From Haladaptatus litoreus (GTDB lineage: Archaea > Halobacteriota > Halobacteria > Halobacteriales > Haladaptataceae), in the NCBI RefSeq assembly GCF_900156425.1, contig NZ_FTNO01000006.1, positions 1 through 64,000 on the forward strand: 64,000 nucleotides of DNA, written 5' to 3'. Positions 45,618 through 54,500 of the stretch are shown piece by piece; the first letter of the stretch is position 1; every line of letters starts with the position of its first letter. The notes beneath the pieces were generated by a model that saw only the letters and a list, made by a program, of their open reading frames with translations, ran no database searches and was not told the origin of the DNA. Made by a program: the position numbers and the translations under genes.

Positions 45618-46098
45618 TTACTCAGAATTCGGCTGTAGCAGTTCGATTCCGCGTTCCACAATTGCATCAGTAATAAAGAGACTCGTCTCTGTCTGGAGGC
45701 TCCGCATGAGTGATGCAGCCTCGCTGCTGGGGACGATCTCTCGATGATACGCAAGTGCGATAATGCCAATCGAGCCGTGGACTTCGATATTCTGGTCCTG
45801 CGCGAACTCTCGTGCTGCCAGATCGTCGGTAAGAAAGACGACGTTGTCTCGCTCGAGAGCTACTGCCAGTGCCGCTCGCTCACCTGCGTCCAGTTCAGCA
45901 GTGATCTCGACAGGATCCACAACCTCGATTCCTTCCCACTCAAGATCTGAGAACTCGGGTGGAATCCCGCTTTCTTCGAGTTCTTCATACGCTGTTTCAG
46001 GGATTAACAACTCGTCAATTACCGTCAGCAAGTCGAGTGCGTCGATTTCTGCAAAGGTGGATAAGTGGGCCTGTATCCGCGACTGCAACGATTGTCAC
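45618..46098 (-). pseudogene. PIN-domain (DUF3368-like) toxin broken by a frameshift
   Basis: A GTG at 46098 starts VTIVAVADTGPLIHL, the standard opening of this PIN group with its first Asp. An extra A at about 46053-46055 shifts the frame; removing one base gives IHLAEIDALDLLTVID, which then reads on to LLIPETAYEELEE, VVFLTDDLAAREFA and HGSIGIIALAYHRE. The antitoxin gene upstream is intact. Confidence 0.78.
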
Positions 46099-46346
46099 GA
46101 ACTGAGGCCCCAGTCAATGTCTTCTTCAACAGCTGCTGCTTCGCGATCGGCTCGCCGGACGTTTTCCAGTCCAACCTGTTCAATCGCTTCCTCGCGAGAT
46201 AGCTCGCCATCCACGTATTTTCCGAGGACGACGTTCTCCCACAGGTCCGCGATTCCGAGTTCAAGTGCTTGCTCGAAAACCTCCGACTCAGGGACTCCTC
46301 GTGCGTCGGCGATTTCACGGACACGATCGGAGATTTCAGCTGCCAT
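46095..46346 (-). CDS. Antitoxin of the broken PIN gene (UPF0175-like)
   Basis: 83 residues from ATG 46346. The helical segment VREIADARGVPESEVFEQAL is followed by LGKYVDGELSREEAIEQVGL, which resembles the UPF0175/ribbon-helix-helix antitoxins partnered with DUF3368 PIN toxins. Its stop overlaps the toxin GTG by four bases. Intact frame, so the antitoxin can still be made. Confidence 0.75.
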   Translation of the reverse strand: MAAEISDRVREIADARGVPESEVFEQALELGIADLWENVVLGKYVDGELSREEAIEQVGLENVRRADREAAAVEEDIDWGLSS

Positions 46347-46432
46347 AGTAGAGAATATGGGTCGCGTCACTTAACCATCATCGCCATTCCCGATTTGACG
46401 GGGACGAACTCGGTTGACTCAATCATGTATTC

Positions 46433-46597
46433 CCGACCACAGACGTGGTGGCCGGTACCAGCTCTCCCCCTCCCGCTGGTTTCTAGCCGATAGATGCCGA
46501 TACAAATGCCGTACTCACGAGTAGCCGTACGGCGTCTGTCCCGAACTGTGTCAATTCGGGACGTCCACAACCGCGTTTGCGTTGGTGTTCGTGTTAG
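46433..46597. repeat. Repeat family B, copy 3
   Basis: A full-length copy, CCGACCACAGACGTGGTGG to GTGTTAG. Its right end is fused in frame to the truncated CPBP gene, giving that gene its stop. Confidence 0.8.
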
Positions 46598-47015
46598 GAA
46601 GAGCGAACGCCCGCCGGCCTAGCTCCTCCTCCTGCCCGCCGCCGATGAAGAAGACGACGACGTGGACAGCGCCGGCGACCACCGCGAAGGGCGGAGGTAC
46701 CACGAGCGCATAGGCGTACCACCGAATCGGGATGCGAACTCGAATGTTCGGGATCCATTTTGGGATACTCCGTCTGGACGCAGCCAGTGCGACGACTGCC
46801 CCGACGAACGGTCCGAACCCGCCAACCCTGACGAGTACCCCCGTTACGGACGACGGAACGATCTCCAGCAATAGCAGTGCCCAGAGGGCCCAGGAGAATG
46901 CGAACGTCCCTCCGAGGAAAAGACTAAATGCCGGAAAGGAATTAATACGAGCTGTCTCCGCGTGTTCTACGGGTTCTGACTCGGTACCGGACTGCGGGGG
47001 CGTTTCGTTCGTCAT
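46551..47015 (-). pseudogene. CPBP membrane protease cut by repeat B
   Basis: Residues 1-139 match the other CPBP protein at 49611: membrane helices and the first catalytic motif GGGQEEELGRRAFALP (EExxxR). After residue about 139 the frame enters repeat B and ends as NTNTNANAVVDVPN. Later motifs with the two His ligands (WGLWHLP and MHGTDN in the intact gene) are missing, so the enzyme is inactive. Confidence 0.8.
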
Positions 47016-47104
47016 AGCCGTAATCGAAGGTAGACGAGCAGGCGTCGGACATTCTCACGTGCCGAACGACCGTCGCGTTCCACAGACTCCTCCGGCGTCA
47101 CATC

Positions 47105-48787
47105 TCACACCTCCGCATCCTGCGACTCGGACGACGTACGTGGATACGGGGGTTCACTGAACGGTCCAGCCGCGGTGCGATAGCCAGCGTATCCGACCGC
47201 AGCGAGGACGCCCCCGGCAACACCGGGTGCAAGGAGTCGGAGAAGCGATTCGCTTCCGCTACCGGGAAGCAAGGCGAATACCCCTCCCCCTGCGCCGATC
47301 ACGACGAGAAGCATCACGGCGAACATATACCCGACGAGGGCCCACTGGCTCGGCGTCGCCACCTCGTAGCCCTGATACGTCCGCTGGGAGTCCCGCGACG
47401 GGAGGACCGATCCGATGCCGACCCCGACGCCCGCGCTGGCGACCGCCAGTACAATGGCGAGCGTCACGAGAATCGCGGCCGTCGGTATCGAGACACCCAG
47501 CGACATCGCGAAGACGGTAGCACCGACCACAGCAATAGGTATTCCCGCGAGAAGTCCCGCGGTCAGGTGCCCGAGCAGGAGTGTACGAAGTCGCGTCGCG
47601 GAGAGGTACTCCAAAGTTCGCATCTCGCCTGCTTCGCCCATCGGGTTCAATCCGAAGATTGCACCGGAGATGTAGACGCCGGCGAAGACGAGTACGCCCC
47701 CCACCACAACCGGCAGCGACTCGGGGTCGCTGACGGCTCCGAAGAGGGCGGTCACGATGACGATCACCAGCGGGAATAGCGGAGAAAACCGCGTGGGAAT
47801 CCGCATCCAGCGAATCCACAGGCCGAGGGCGACACTCAAGGTTCGTGATTGGGTTCTCGGCGGGAACGATCGCCCGGTCTGCTCCGTCGTCTCCAGAGAC
47901 GGCGTCGCTCCCGTAGCCGTGGTCGCATCACGCTGCATCAGGCCGGTCGGCGTCGCGTCAGCGAACCATAGTAGCGGTGCGAGCTGATTCGCCACCGCGA
48001 ACAGGACGGGGATGCTAGCGACGACTATCGCCCCGACGACTATCGCCCCCGCATCGAGTTCCGGACCGAGCGGTGTTCCGAAAAACGCGAGCGTCAGGTA
48101 CTCGATAGCGGGCAGCGCCAACCCCGAGAGCGCGGCGAGCGGTTCCGCTGCACCCGTCACTGGCGCCATGGCGGCGTAACTCAGCGCCATCAGCACCAGC
48201 AACAGCACGAGACCGAAGGCCTGACTGACTGTCCGGAGTGTCTGGCTCCGCAGCAGACCCAGGACAACCAACTGACCGACTATAGTGCCTAACACTGTTA
48301 TCGCCGTGAACAACGGAACGACCGCCAACACGGCGGTCGGAAGGATGGAGAACATCCCAGATCCGAACGCGAAGCCGCCGGCGAACAAGAGCGTTGGGAA
48401 CATCACGAACCCGACGAGTTGTATTGTCGAGTGAACAGTCACTCCGATGAGAACGGCGCGCGGACTCGTCGCTGTCAACAGCAGAGCGTCACCCTCCGGT
48501 CGTCCCTGCTGGACGACGCGCAGGGCGCCCATAACGATAAACACGACGACGAGGAGGGACACCTGTATGCCTAGGACGTCGAGCGGGAGGGTACCCTGTG
48601 CCGCGGCCTGTTGGCCTGCGGAGTACGCGATACGGTACCAGAATATCAGTAGTGGTGTAAACAGGGCGACGACCCCGAGCACCGTCAGCTGCCGCTTTCG
48701 GGTGCCGAACGACTTCCGGAGGGAACGCCGAAGTTCAATACGTGCAATCCCCAGCCCATGTCGGACGTCGTTCCGAAGCGAACTCAT
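47105..48787 (-). CDS. ABC-2 type exporter permease (large)
   Basis: 560 residues with about twelve membrane helices. The cytoplasmic N-terminus carries LGIARIELRRSLRKSFGTRK, and a hydrophilic loop at about residues 290-315 (TPSLETTEQTGRSFPP) divides two halves. It matches large ABC-2 permeases paired with an ATPase. The ATPase gene upstream overlaps by four bases. Cargo unknown. Confidence 0.78.
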   Translation of the reverse strand: MSSLRNDVRHGLGIARIELRRSLRKSFGTRKRQLTVLGVVALFTPLLIFWYRIAYSAGQQAAAQGTLPLDVLGIQVSLLVVVFIVMGALRVVQQGRPEGDALLLTATSPRAVLIGVTVHSTIQLVGFVMFPTLLFAGGFAFGSGMFSILPTAVLAVVPLFTAITVLGTIVGQLVVLGLLRSQTLRTVSQAFGLVLLLVLMALSYAAMAPVTGAAEPLAALSGLALPAIEYLTLAFFGTPLGPELDAGAIVVGAIVVASIPVLFAVANQLAPLLWFADATPTGLMQRDATTATGATPSLETTEQTGRSFPPRTQSRTLSVALGLWIRWMRIPTRFSPLFPLVIVIVTALFGAVSDPESLPVVVGGVLVFAGVYISGAIFGLNPMGEAGEMRTLEYLSATRLRTLLLGHLTAGLLAGIPIAVVGATVFAMSLGVSIPTAAILVTLAIVLAVASAGVGVGIGSVLPSRDSQRTYQGYEVATPSQWALVGYMFAVMLLVVIGAGGGVFALLPGSGSESLLRLLAPGVAGGVLAAVGYAGYRTAAGPFSEPPYPRTSSESQDAEV

Positions 48788-49584
48788 GTGGGGACCTCGG
48801 CTGACTCTTCGTCTCGATGGTCGGTGGTCACCTCAAGGAACACCTGTTCGAGGGTGCGTTCCTCGCCCGTTTCGGCGCGGCGTTTGAGATCTGCCGGCGA
48901 TCCCTCTGCGACGAGGCGTCCCTCATGGAGGATGCCGATGGTGTCGGCGAGTTCGTCGACGACCGACAAAATATGCGTCGAGAGGAAAACCGTAGTTTCC
49001 TCGTCAACCAAGTCCTTGAGCACATCCAGCACTGTCCGAGCCGCTCGCGGATCGAGTCCGCTGGTGGGTTCGTCGAGGAAGAGGACTGCCGGTCTGTGGA
49101 AGAGCGCCTGAATCAGACCAATCTTCTGTCGCATTCCCTTCGAGTACGTCGAAATCGGACGATCTGCAGCGTCGGTGAGGTTGAGCTGGGCCAACAACTC
49201 GTCGATGCGGTCGGCTGCGACACTGTCGGGGACGTCCTGGAGGAAAGCGACGTACGACAGCTGCTCCCTCCCCGTGAGCTCCTCGTATACCGGCGGCTCC
49301 TCAGGGAGATACCCGAGGTGTCGCGTGACTGCCTGGCGTTCAGAGAGCGGCGTACCTATGATCGCCGCTGTGCCCGCTGTCGGTGGCATCAGCGCCGTCA
49401 GCATTCGCATAGTGGTAGTCTTCCCCGCACCATTGGGCCCCAGGAACCCGTAGACGTGTCCCTGCGGGATTGCAAGATCGAGCTGATCAACGGCGACGTG
49501 ATCTCCGAAGCGCTTGGTAAGTCCCTTTGCCTCGATGGCTAACACCTCGGGCTTTCCAGGGAGGCGAGTGGTGTCTTCGTCCAT
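48784..49584 (-). CDS. ABC-2 exporter ATPase, first pair
   Basis: 266 residues from ATG 49584 (MDEDTT); the longer frame is not supported. Walker A GPNGAGKTT, signature YSKGMRQKIGL and Walker B VLFLDEPTSGLD are all intact. It belongs to the CcmA/NatA-like group. It overlaps the large permease gene at 48787 by four bases, so the two form one transporter. Confidence 0.88.
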   Translation of the reverse strand: MDEDTTRLPGKPEVLAIEAKGLTKRFGDHVAVDQLDLAIPQGHVYGFLGPNGAGKTTTMRMLTALMPPTAGTAAIIGTPLSERQAVTRHLGYLPEEPPVYEELTGREQLSYVAFLQDVPDSVAADRIDELLAQLNLTDAADRPISTYSKGMRQKIGLIQALFHRPAVLFLDEPTSGLDPRAARTVLDVLKDLVDEETTVFLSTHILSVVDELADTIGILHEGRLVAEGSPADLKRRAETGEERTLEQVFLEVTTDHRDEESAEVPT

Positions 49585-49610
49585 TTGTGTTTTCCTAATT
49601 GGTGATTGGC

Positions 49611-50480
49611 TTACGTCTCGGTGTTCCAGTCCGGGCTGACCCGGTAATCGTAGAGGTGGGCGCCGGTTACTAAGACGATGAACAGAATGACCGCCCACGT
49701 GAGAACCGCATGCGACCCGTTCAACGTGACGAGCGTACTCCAGTCAATGGTATCACCGACGAGGACGACATCAAGGTCGAGCGGGACCTGCCCTGTCGTT
49801 GCGTTGTCCGTTCCGTGCATCAGCATCGCTAGCAGTACGCTCCCGTTCGAGCCGTTGAACACCCACCCGAGGAGCACCGAGAACGCGATAATCCCAACGA
49901 AATAGGCGACGACGAGTTCGAGCGGCCAGTCGTCCCGGAACCCGCCGGGAACGAACTGGGGCAGATGCCATAGCCCCCAGAACACGCCAATGACGAGGGC
50001 CGCGGCCAAGCCGCCATACCGTTCTTGTAATTCGGGCTGGGCGAATCCCCGCCAACCGAACTCCTCTTGGCCACCGCCGATGAACGTCCCGAGGACGATT
50101 CCGATGACGATCGTGATCGGGTCGAAATCGAACGCCGCCCAGTCGATCGGACCGCCGAGAGCCCACGACGCGACTCCTGCTGCGTAGGTGATAGCGAACG
50201 GGATCAGGATTGCTGCGGCGTACCACTTCGGATGGACACGCCAAGTGAAGATGTCTCGGAGCCACTTCCTGACACTCTCACCACTCGCCCATAGGACGAT
50301 CGCAGCAGCGACTCCCGGTGAAAGCGGGCTCAGGAAGCCTTCGATAAACCACCGACCCCAGGACGGCTCCATCCCGAGGAGCTTCGGGATCGCATCGAGC
50401 GTCCACGAAAGCGCGTACGCCAGTACGAAGAACGACGTGATTCGATACTGACCGATCTGTTGCTTTAGTAGCGATGCCAT
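49611..50480 (-). CDS. CPBP-family intramembrane metalloprotease (intact)
   Basis: 289 residues with about eight membrane helices. Catalytic motifs: GGGQEEFGWRGFAQPE (EExxxR), FWGLWHLPQF (His) and LLAMLMHGTDNATT (His). Members process peptides or act with exporters. It lies between two exporter pairs. The truncated relative at 46551 suggests an earlier duplicate. Confidence 0.88.
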   Translation of the reverse strand: MASLLKQQIGQYRITSFFVLAYALSWTLDAIPKLLGMEPSWGRWFIEGFLSPLSPGVAAAIVLWASGESVRKWLRDIFTWRVHPKWYAAAILIPFAITYAAGVASWALGGPIDWAAFDFDPITIVIGIVLGTFIGGGQEEFGWRGFAQPELQERYGGLAAALVIGVFWGLWHLPQFVPGGFRDDWPLELVVAYFVGIIAFSVLLGWVFNGSNGSVLLAMLMHGTDNATTGQVPLDLDVVLVGDTIDWSTLVTLNGSHAVLTWAVILFIVLVTGAHLYDYRVSPDWNTET

Positions 50481-50592
50481 GGCTCCTTAAACGCCTCTGT
50501 CGAGAGAAACCGATTTCGTCGGGAGGCGGGCGATTTTCGTATTTTCGTTTATCATCATCGTAATTTGTTGTGCGGTATTTGGACAGTTGGGG

Positions 50593-51459
50593 CTACAGGT
50601 CTGCGACGTTGAACCGGTAATACCCAATGAGGAACGGGACGACGAGCCAGAGTGCGAGAACGACGATTCCCACCTCCGGGCTCAGGTAGAACGGGTCCGG
50701 CTCAACTGCTTCGACTCCGACGCCCGTTTGGGCGGGCGTTGCACCGGCCACCTCCGCGAACCCGGGCAGGAGAGCGACGACCGTCGAGAGATACGCCGAA
50801 GACGGCGACACCTGACTGACGAGGAAGACCCACTCGGGCATCGTAGACGGAAGGCCGAACCCGTTGACGATGTAGACGACCGCCATGGGGACGACATCCC
50901 ATAACAGTTCGAAGACGACGAAGAATCCGAGGGCGAGCGTTGTTGCTCGCGAGGTCGACCCTGTTGACGCCGAGATCCCGACCATGATGCCCGCATATAC
51001 TGCAGCGAAGCTTAGTGTCACTGCCAAAAACACAAAGGCAGCAAAAATATCAATCCCTCCAAGCAGGAACGACCCAACCCCGAGTCCAAAGAGGAGGCCG
51101 ACCCCAAGACCGACCGTGAGAACAGCGGCTCGACCGAGGACCTTGCCAATGAAAACGTTGAAACGATTCGTCGGCAAGGAGAGCAAAAGCTTGATACTGC
51201 CGAGTTCGCGTTCGCCAGCTAGTGACTTGTAACAGACGACGATGGCGGCGAGCGGCACAAACAATCCACTTAACCCGATAGTGAAGAACAGCAATCCCGC
51301 GAACGAAGCTCCGCCGGCCCCACCGAACATTTCGGGGACCTCCACGTACGCATACGTCGAGAATACTGAGAGGACAACAAATACGGCGACAAGTGCCCAG
51401 AGTGCTCGAGACTGAATGGCATCTCGGAAGTCCTTTTTTGCCACGCTGAGCCACGTCAT
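50593..51459 (-). CDS. ABC-2 type exporter permease, second pair
   Basis: 288 residues with six membrane helices. The first cytoplasmic part reads WLSVAKKDFRDAIQSRALWA, then LAGERELGSIKLLLSLPTNR is the conserved loop of NosY-like ABC-2 permeases. Overlaps the ATPase stop by four bases. Cargo unknown. Confidence 0.83.
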   Translation of the reverse strand: MTWLSVAKKDFRDAIQSRALWALVAVFVVLSVFSTYAYVEVPEMFGGAGGASFAGLLFFTIGLSGLFVPLAAIVVCYKSLAGERELGSIKLLLSLPTNRFNVFIGKVLGRAAVLTVGLGVGLLFGLGVGSFLLGGIDIFAAFVFLAVTLSFAAVYAGIMVGISASTGSTSRATTLALGFFVVFELLWDVVPMAVVYIVNGFGLPSTMPEWVFLVSQVSPSSAYLSTVVALLPGFAEVAGATPAQTGVGVEAVEPDPFYLSPEVGIVVLALWLVVPFLIGYYRFNVADL

Positions 51460-52376
51460 ATCTGGACCTCCTGGGCATGGTTAGTATAACGGACGAATAA
51501 GTCCTCAAGTGAAGATTCTACGACTGAGAAGTCCTGGACGGGGATTACGTTGGCGTTGATGGCGTTTAGTACAACGAACTTCGAAGCATCAGCCACCGTT
51601 ACCCGGAGTCGACCATCATCAATCGACGCAGTTCTGACTCCGTCGATTCGAGTGACCTCTTCAATACTCATGTTGTTGAGTTCTGCAACGTCGACGTAGA
51701 GAACTTCTCCTGTCTCCGTTGCGTCCCGAAGTCCGTCGATTGAATTAACGGTCACGAGTTCACCGCGATCGATGATTGCTACACGATCACAGACAGCTTC
51801 AACCTGCTCCATCACGTGGCTAGAGAAGAAGATGGTCGTCCCCCGCTGGTTTTCCTCGCGGATGATCTCACGCATCTCACGAGCGCCATTTGGGTCCAGA
51901 CCCGTTGAGGGTTCGTCGAGAACAAGGAGATTTGGATCACCGACTAACGCCATTGCCAGCATGAGTCGCTGGCGCATTCCCTTCGAGTAGCCGCCAGCTT
52001 TTCGGTCAGCGGCATCAGCGATTCGAACTCGTTCAAGCAACGCATCAGGGTCCTCGTTGACGTCCTTCATTTCAAGGACGAATTCAAGGTGTTGGCGACC
52101 AGTGAGACGGTTGTAAACCTGATATCCATCCGGAAGGACGCCAATCTGCCGACGGACAAATTCACCCTCTCGCTGAGCGTCATGACCGAGGACACGTACT
52201 GCTCCCGAGGTTGGTCGTATGAAATCGAGTAGAATGTCTATCGTTGTCGATTTGCCTGCCCCATTCGGTCCGAGGAAACCGAAGATTTCGCCTTCCTTGA
52301 TTCGGAGATTGAGGTCGTTGACAGCGACGACGTCGCCGAATTGTTTTGTTAGGCCGTCGATTTCAATTGCAGCCAT
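51456..52376 (-). CDS. ABC-2 exporter ATPase, second pair
   Basis: 306 residues from ATG 52376 (one codon after a TTG). Walker A GPNGAGKST, signature YSKGMRQRLML, Walker B LLVLDEPSTGLD and a C-terminal domain of about 90 residues are typical. It pairs with the permease downstream. No signal on cargo; it may serve peptide or copper-enzyme maturation as in Nos-type systems. Confidence 0.88.
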   Translation of the reverse strand: MAAIEIDGLTKQFGDVVAVNDLNLRIKEGEIFGFLGPNGAGKSTTIDILLDFIRPTSGAVRVLGHDAQREGEFVRRQIGVLPDGYQVYNRLTGRQHLEFVLEMKDVNEDPDALLERVRIADAADRKAGGYSKGMRQRLMLAMALVGDPNLLVLDEPSTGLDPNGAREMREIIREENQRGTTIFFSSHVMEQVEAVCDRVAIIDRGELVTVNSIDGLRDATETGEVLYVDVAELNNMSIEEVTRIDGVRTASIDDGRLRVTVADASKFVVLNAINANVIPVQDFSVVESSLEDLFVRYTNHAQEVQI

Positions 52377-52589
52377 CAAAACACCTCATATTAGTATAGT
52401 TCTTGGTCTTACATAGTCTCATGGGATCCATAGAAGGTCAGAGTCGTTGTCACGCTATAAGTATTGTCATATGGATTACATTTTGACAACGGGCCAACTC
52501 AAAAATGTTTGAGTTACAGATAAGAATTGTACGATCTCTGGAATTGGGTGGGAATTGACACGATAATTGGGATCAACAGCCGCAAACGC

Positions 52590-53483
52590 TTACTCGTCGT
52601 TCTGCCACGATGTAACCGTCATTTGCTCATCCACATGCAGAGAGAGCATCTTATTGTCCAGCGTTATTTCAAAATCTGCTTCAAACGGATCAGAAGAGAC
52701 GATATCCACTTCAATTACATCGGACACGATGTACCCGAAAAACTCCCAGAGAGGAATATCCAGGAGAAGAACGTCGTGTTCCCAAAACAGATGAAGAACA
52801 GCAGGATGGAAGATAATTGAAACTTCTATTGGAATACTCAGTACTACCCCACATTCACGGCATGAATTAACGTGAATCGGGCGTGTCTTTCCATTGTGTT
52901 CATACACGTCAACGAATCTGTCAACATATCCGAAACATTCAGGACAGATTCGTTTCTGTAGTAGCATGCACATGCTCCAAATATGGTGGCCAAAGCTCTC
53001 AATGATCTCCGAGGTGCTTCTGTACCGCGTTTGACTCCGGGGAAAGAAGTCGGTTATAAGAATCGCATCACACGAGGTACAGCGAATAGTAAACCGTTCG
53101 TCTTCAAGTGCTGCTAGAAGAGACTCATTTTCACAAAATAGACAAGTGCCAGTGAGTTCATGGCTTTCAAACTTCGAAGTGCTTTCGTACACACCCGAGT
53201 TGATCACACGAGCAATTTTGTTACCACTATATGTAAGTCTGTATCCTTCAGGTGTTTCACAAATAAACTTCCCAATGAGCCGATCAAGATGATAGGAGAA
53301 CTGTGACGAACTCCCGACATCTACAGCGTCATAGAGTTCCGTAAACGTCATCATATGCCACTCATGGTGCTCCCATTCTGGCTCGTACAAAGCAAACAAA
53401 ATCTCTAATCGAGTTTCATTTCCAAGCGAGGCTATCGCCTCAATTACCTCCTCAGTAATCTCTGCACTTTGATCAGCTACCAT
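52590..53483 (-). CDS. ArsR-like winged-helix regulator with zinc ribbons
   Basis: 297 residues. The N-terminal winged helix reads IASLGNETRLEILFALYEPE, then SSSQFSYHLDRLIG with a recognition helix. Two Cys pairs follow: CLFCENESLLA with CTSCDAI, and CPECFGYVDRF with CRECGVV, consistent with two zinc ribbons. The C-terminal part is beta-rich. Haloarchaeal regulators of this sort often accompany ABC-2 exporters. It is the first gene of the exporter region in transcription order. Confidence 0.8.
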   Translation of the reverse strand: MVADQSAEITEEVIEAIASLGNETRLEILFALYEPEWEHHEWHMMTFTELYDAVDVGSSSQFSYHLDRLIGKFICETPEGYRLTYSGNKIARVINSGVYESTSKFESHELTGTCLFCENESLLAALEDERFTIRCTSCDAILITDFFPRSQTRYRSTSEIIESFGHHIWSMCMLLQKRICPECFGYVDRFVDVYEHNGKTRPIHVNSCRECGVVLSIPIEVSIIFHPAVLHLFWEHDVLLLDIPLWEFFGYIVSDVIEVDIVSSDPFEADFEITLDNKMLSLHVDEQMTVTSWQNDE

Positions 53484-53608
53484 GTTCAGCCTTCTACTAG
53501 TCCCCTGTACTCCTATGGGGATAAGAACACTTCTCCCACCGATCGACTTCTCCTTATCCGTCTACTGTCTCGTATCGACAGGCGTGCGGAATCCATCCTC
53601 TATTTCTG

Positions 53609-53715
53609 GCACACCATTTCTAACAGATGACGAGTGAGCAACGTTCAGCCGCTAGCTCGTCAACTCGGAACACTTTGTCACGTTCTCAACCAAGCCGTCC
53701 TCGACGATCGCTGGT
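53609..53715 (-). pseudogene. Decayed copy of the 43114 gene
   Basis: The bases read PAIVEDGLVENVTKCSELTS on the minus strand, then a stop, then VRNGVPEIED, matching the 43114 protein segment PLAIVKNEVSETVLKC and VRDGVQDREDA. It abuts repeat A copy 4. Confidence 0.6.
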
Positions 53716-53724
53716 GGGGTAGTC

Positions 53725-54415
53725 GATTATACCGTTGTAATAGAGGGGGGGGGGATCGCGAGAGCGACCCCCTCCGTTTCGCAGAAGTAGACGCAAAACA
53801 GACGCACTCTACCGTACACAACACACTAGTACCACCATGTGTCACCGGCAACGCGGTGTGAATCTCGTGTGGTGGCTTAGTCCGAGAGGGGGTTCGTCGA
53901 ACCCCTGTGATCACAACACTATAATCAGCGCCCTTCGTTCCCTCCAGCGTTGGCTTCGTGGTCTCGCATCCACCCTGCCAAATCAGGGTGGGCGAACGTG
54001 ATCTCGATGTGATGGCCACCAATGCACATTGCGTCGTCAATCGACAGTGTCCGTGATTCCTTGTAGCTCACGCCAGGGACGCGTTCGGTCATTTCTTCCA
54101 TCACCCGATAGCCGTCGTTTGTGTACGCACACCCGTAGTGAGTCGCCACCTCTCGATACCCGAGTCGTGCGACCATGACATCGTTCGTCTTGGCGACGTT
54201 CTTCGCGTGCTCAAGTGCATTGAGGTACTTGTTTTCGACGTGTTGACTCTCGGCGCGCTTCTCACGGCAGTTCACGAGTTCGGTGTTCTGTTCTGAGTGC
54301 TAGACTGTCTCGAAGATTTGACGGCCTGCAGTGGCTGCTTCCGCGGCGAGATTCAGCGAATCATCGTCAACACTCTCTTCGGTCTCGTAATCCCGCACGA
54401 GATTGATTTTCTGCT
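53725..54415 (-). repeat. Repeat family A, copy 4 (longest)
   Basis: The tail's first stem-loop (about 53744-53776) has an expanded run of ten G bases. The upstream end extends further than any other copy: frame pieces read INLVRDYETEESVDDDSLN and AAEAATAGRQIFETV before a frameshift. All copies point in the same direction. Confidence 0.75.
53925..54275 (-). CDS. Repeat A protein, copy 4
   Basis: 116 residues from a GTG, with NCREKRAESQHVENKYL, then KNVAKTNDVMVARLGYREVA, YGCAYTNDGYRVMEEM and IEITFAHPDLAGWMRDHE. It is the longest intact frame of the family. One base change ahead of GTG splits it from AAEAATAGRQIFETV, so the original protein was longer. Function not recognised. Confidence 0.5.
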   Translation of the reverse strand: MNCREKRAESQHVENKYLNALEHAKNVAKTNDVMVARLGYREVATHYGCAYTNDGYRVMEEMTERVPGVSYKESRTLSIDDAMCIGGHHIEITFAHPDLAGWMRDHEANAGGNEGR

Positions 54416-54500
54416 ATTGAATTCTTGTGGTTCGATATCTACTTAGAAATATCCCCAAAGTAAAATTAATCAAATAAAAATGGGTCTCAGTTATTTGTTT

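Noticed and set aside
48817..49542. 241-residue plus-strand frame
   Set aside because: Antisense of an ABC ATPase gene with all three nucleotide-binding motifs.
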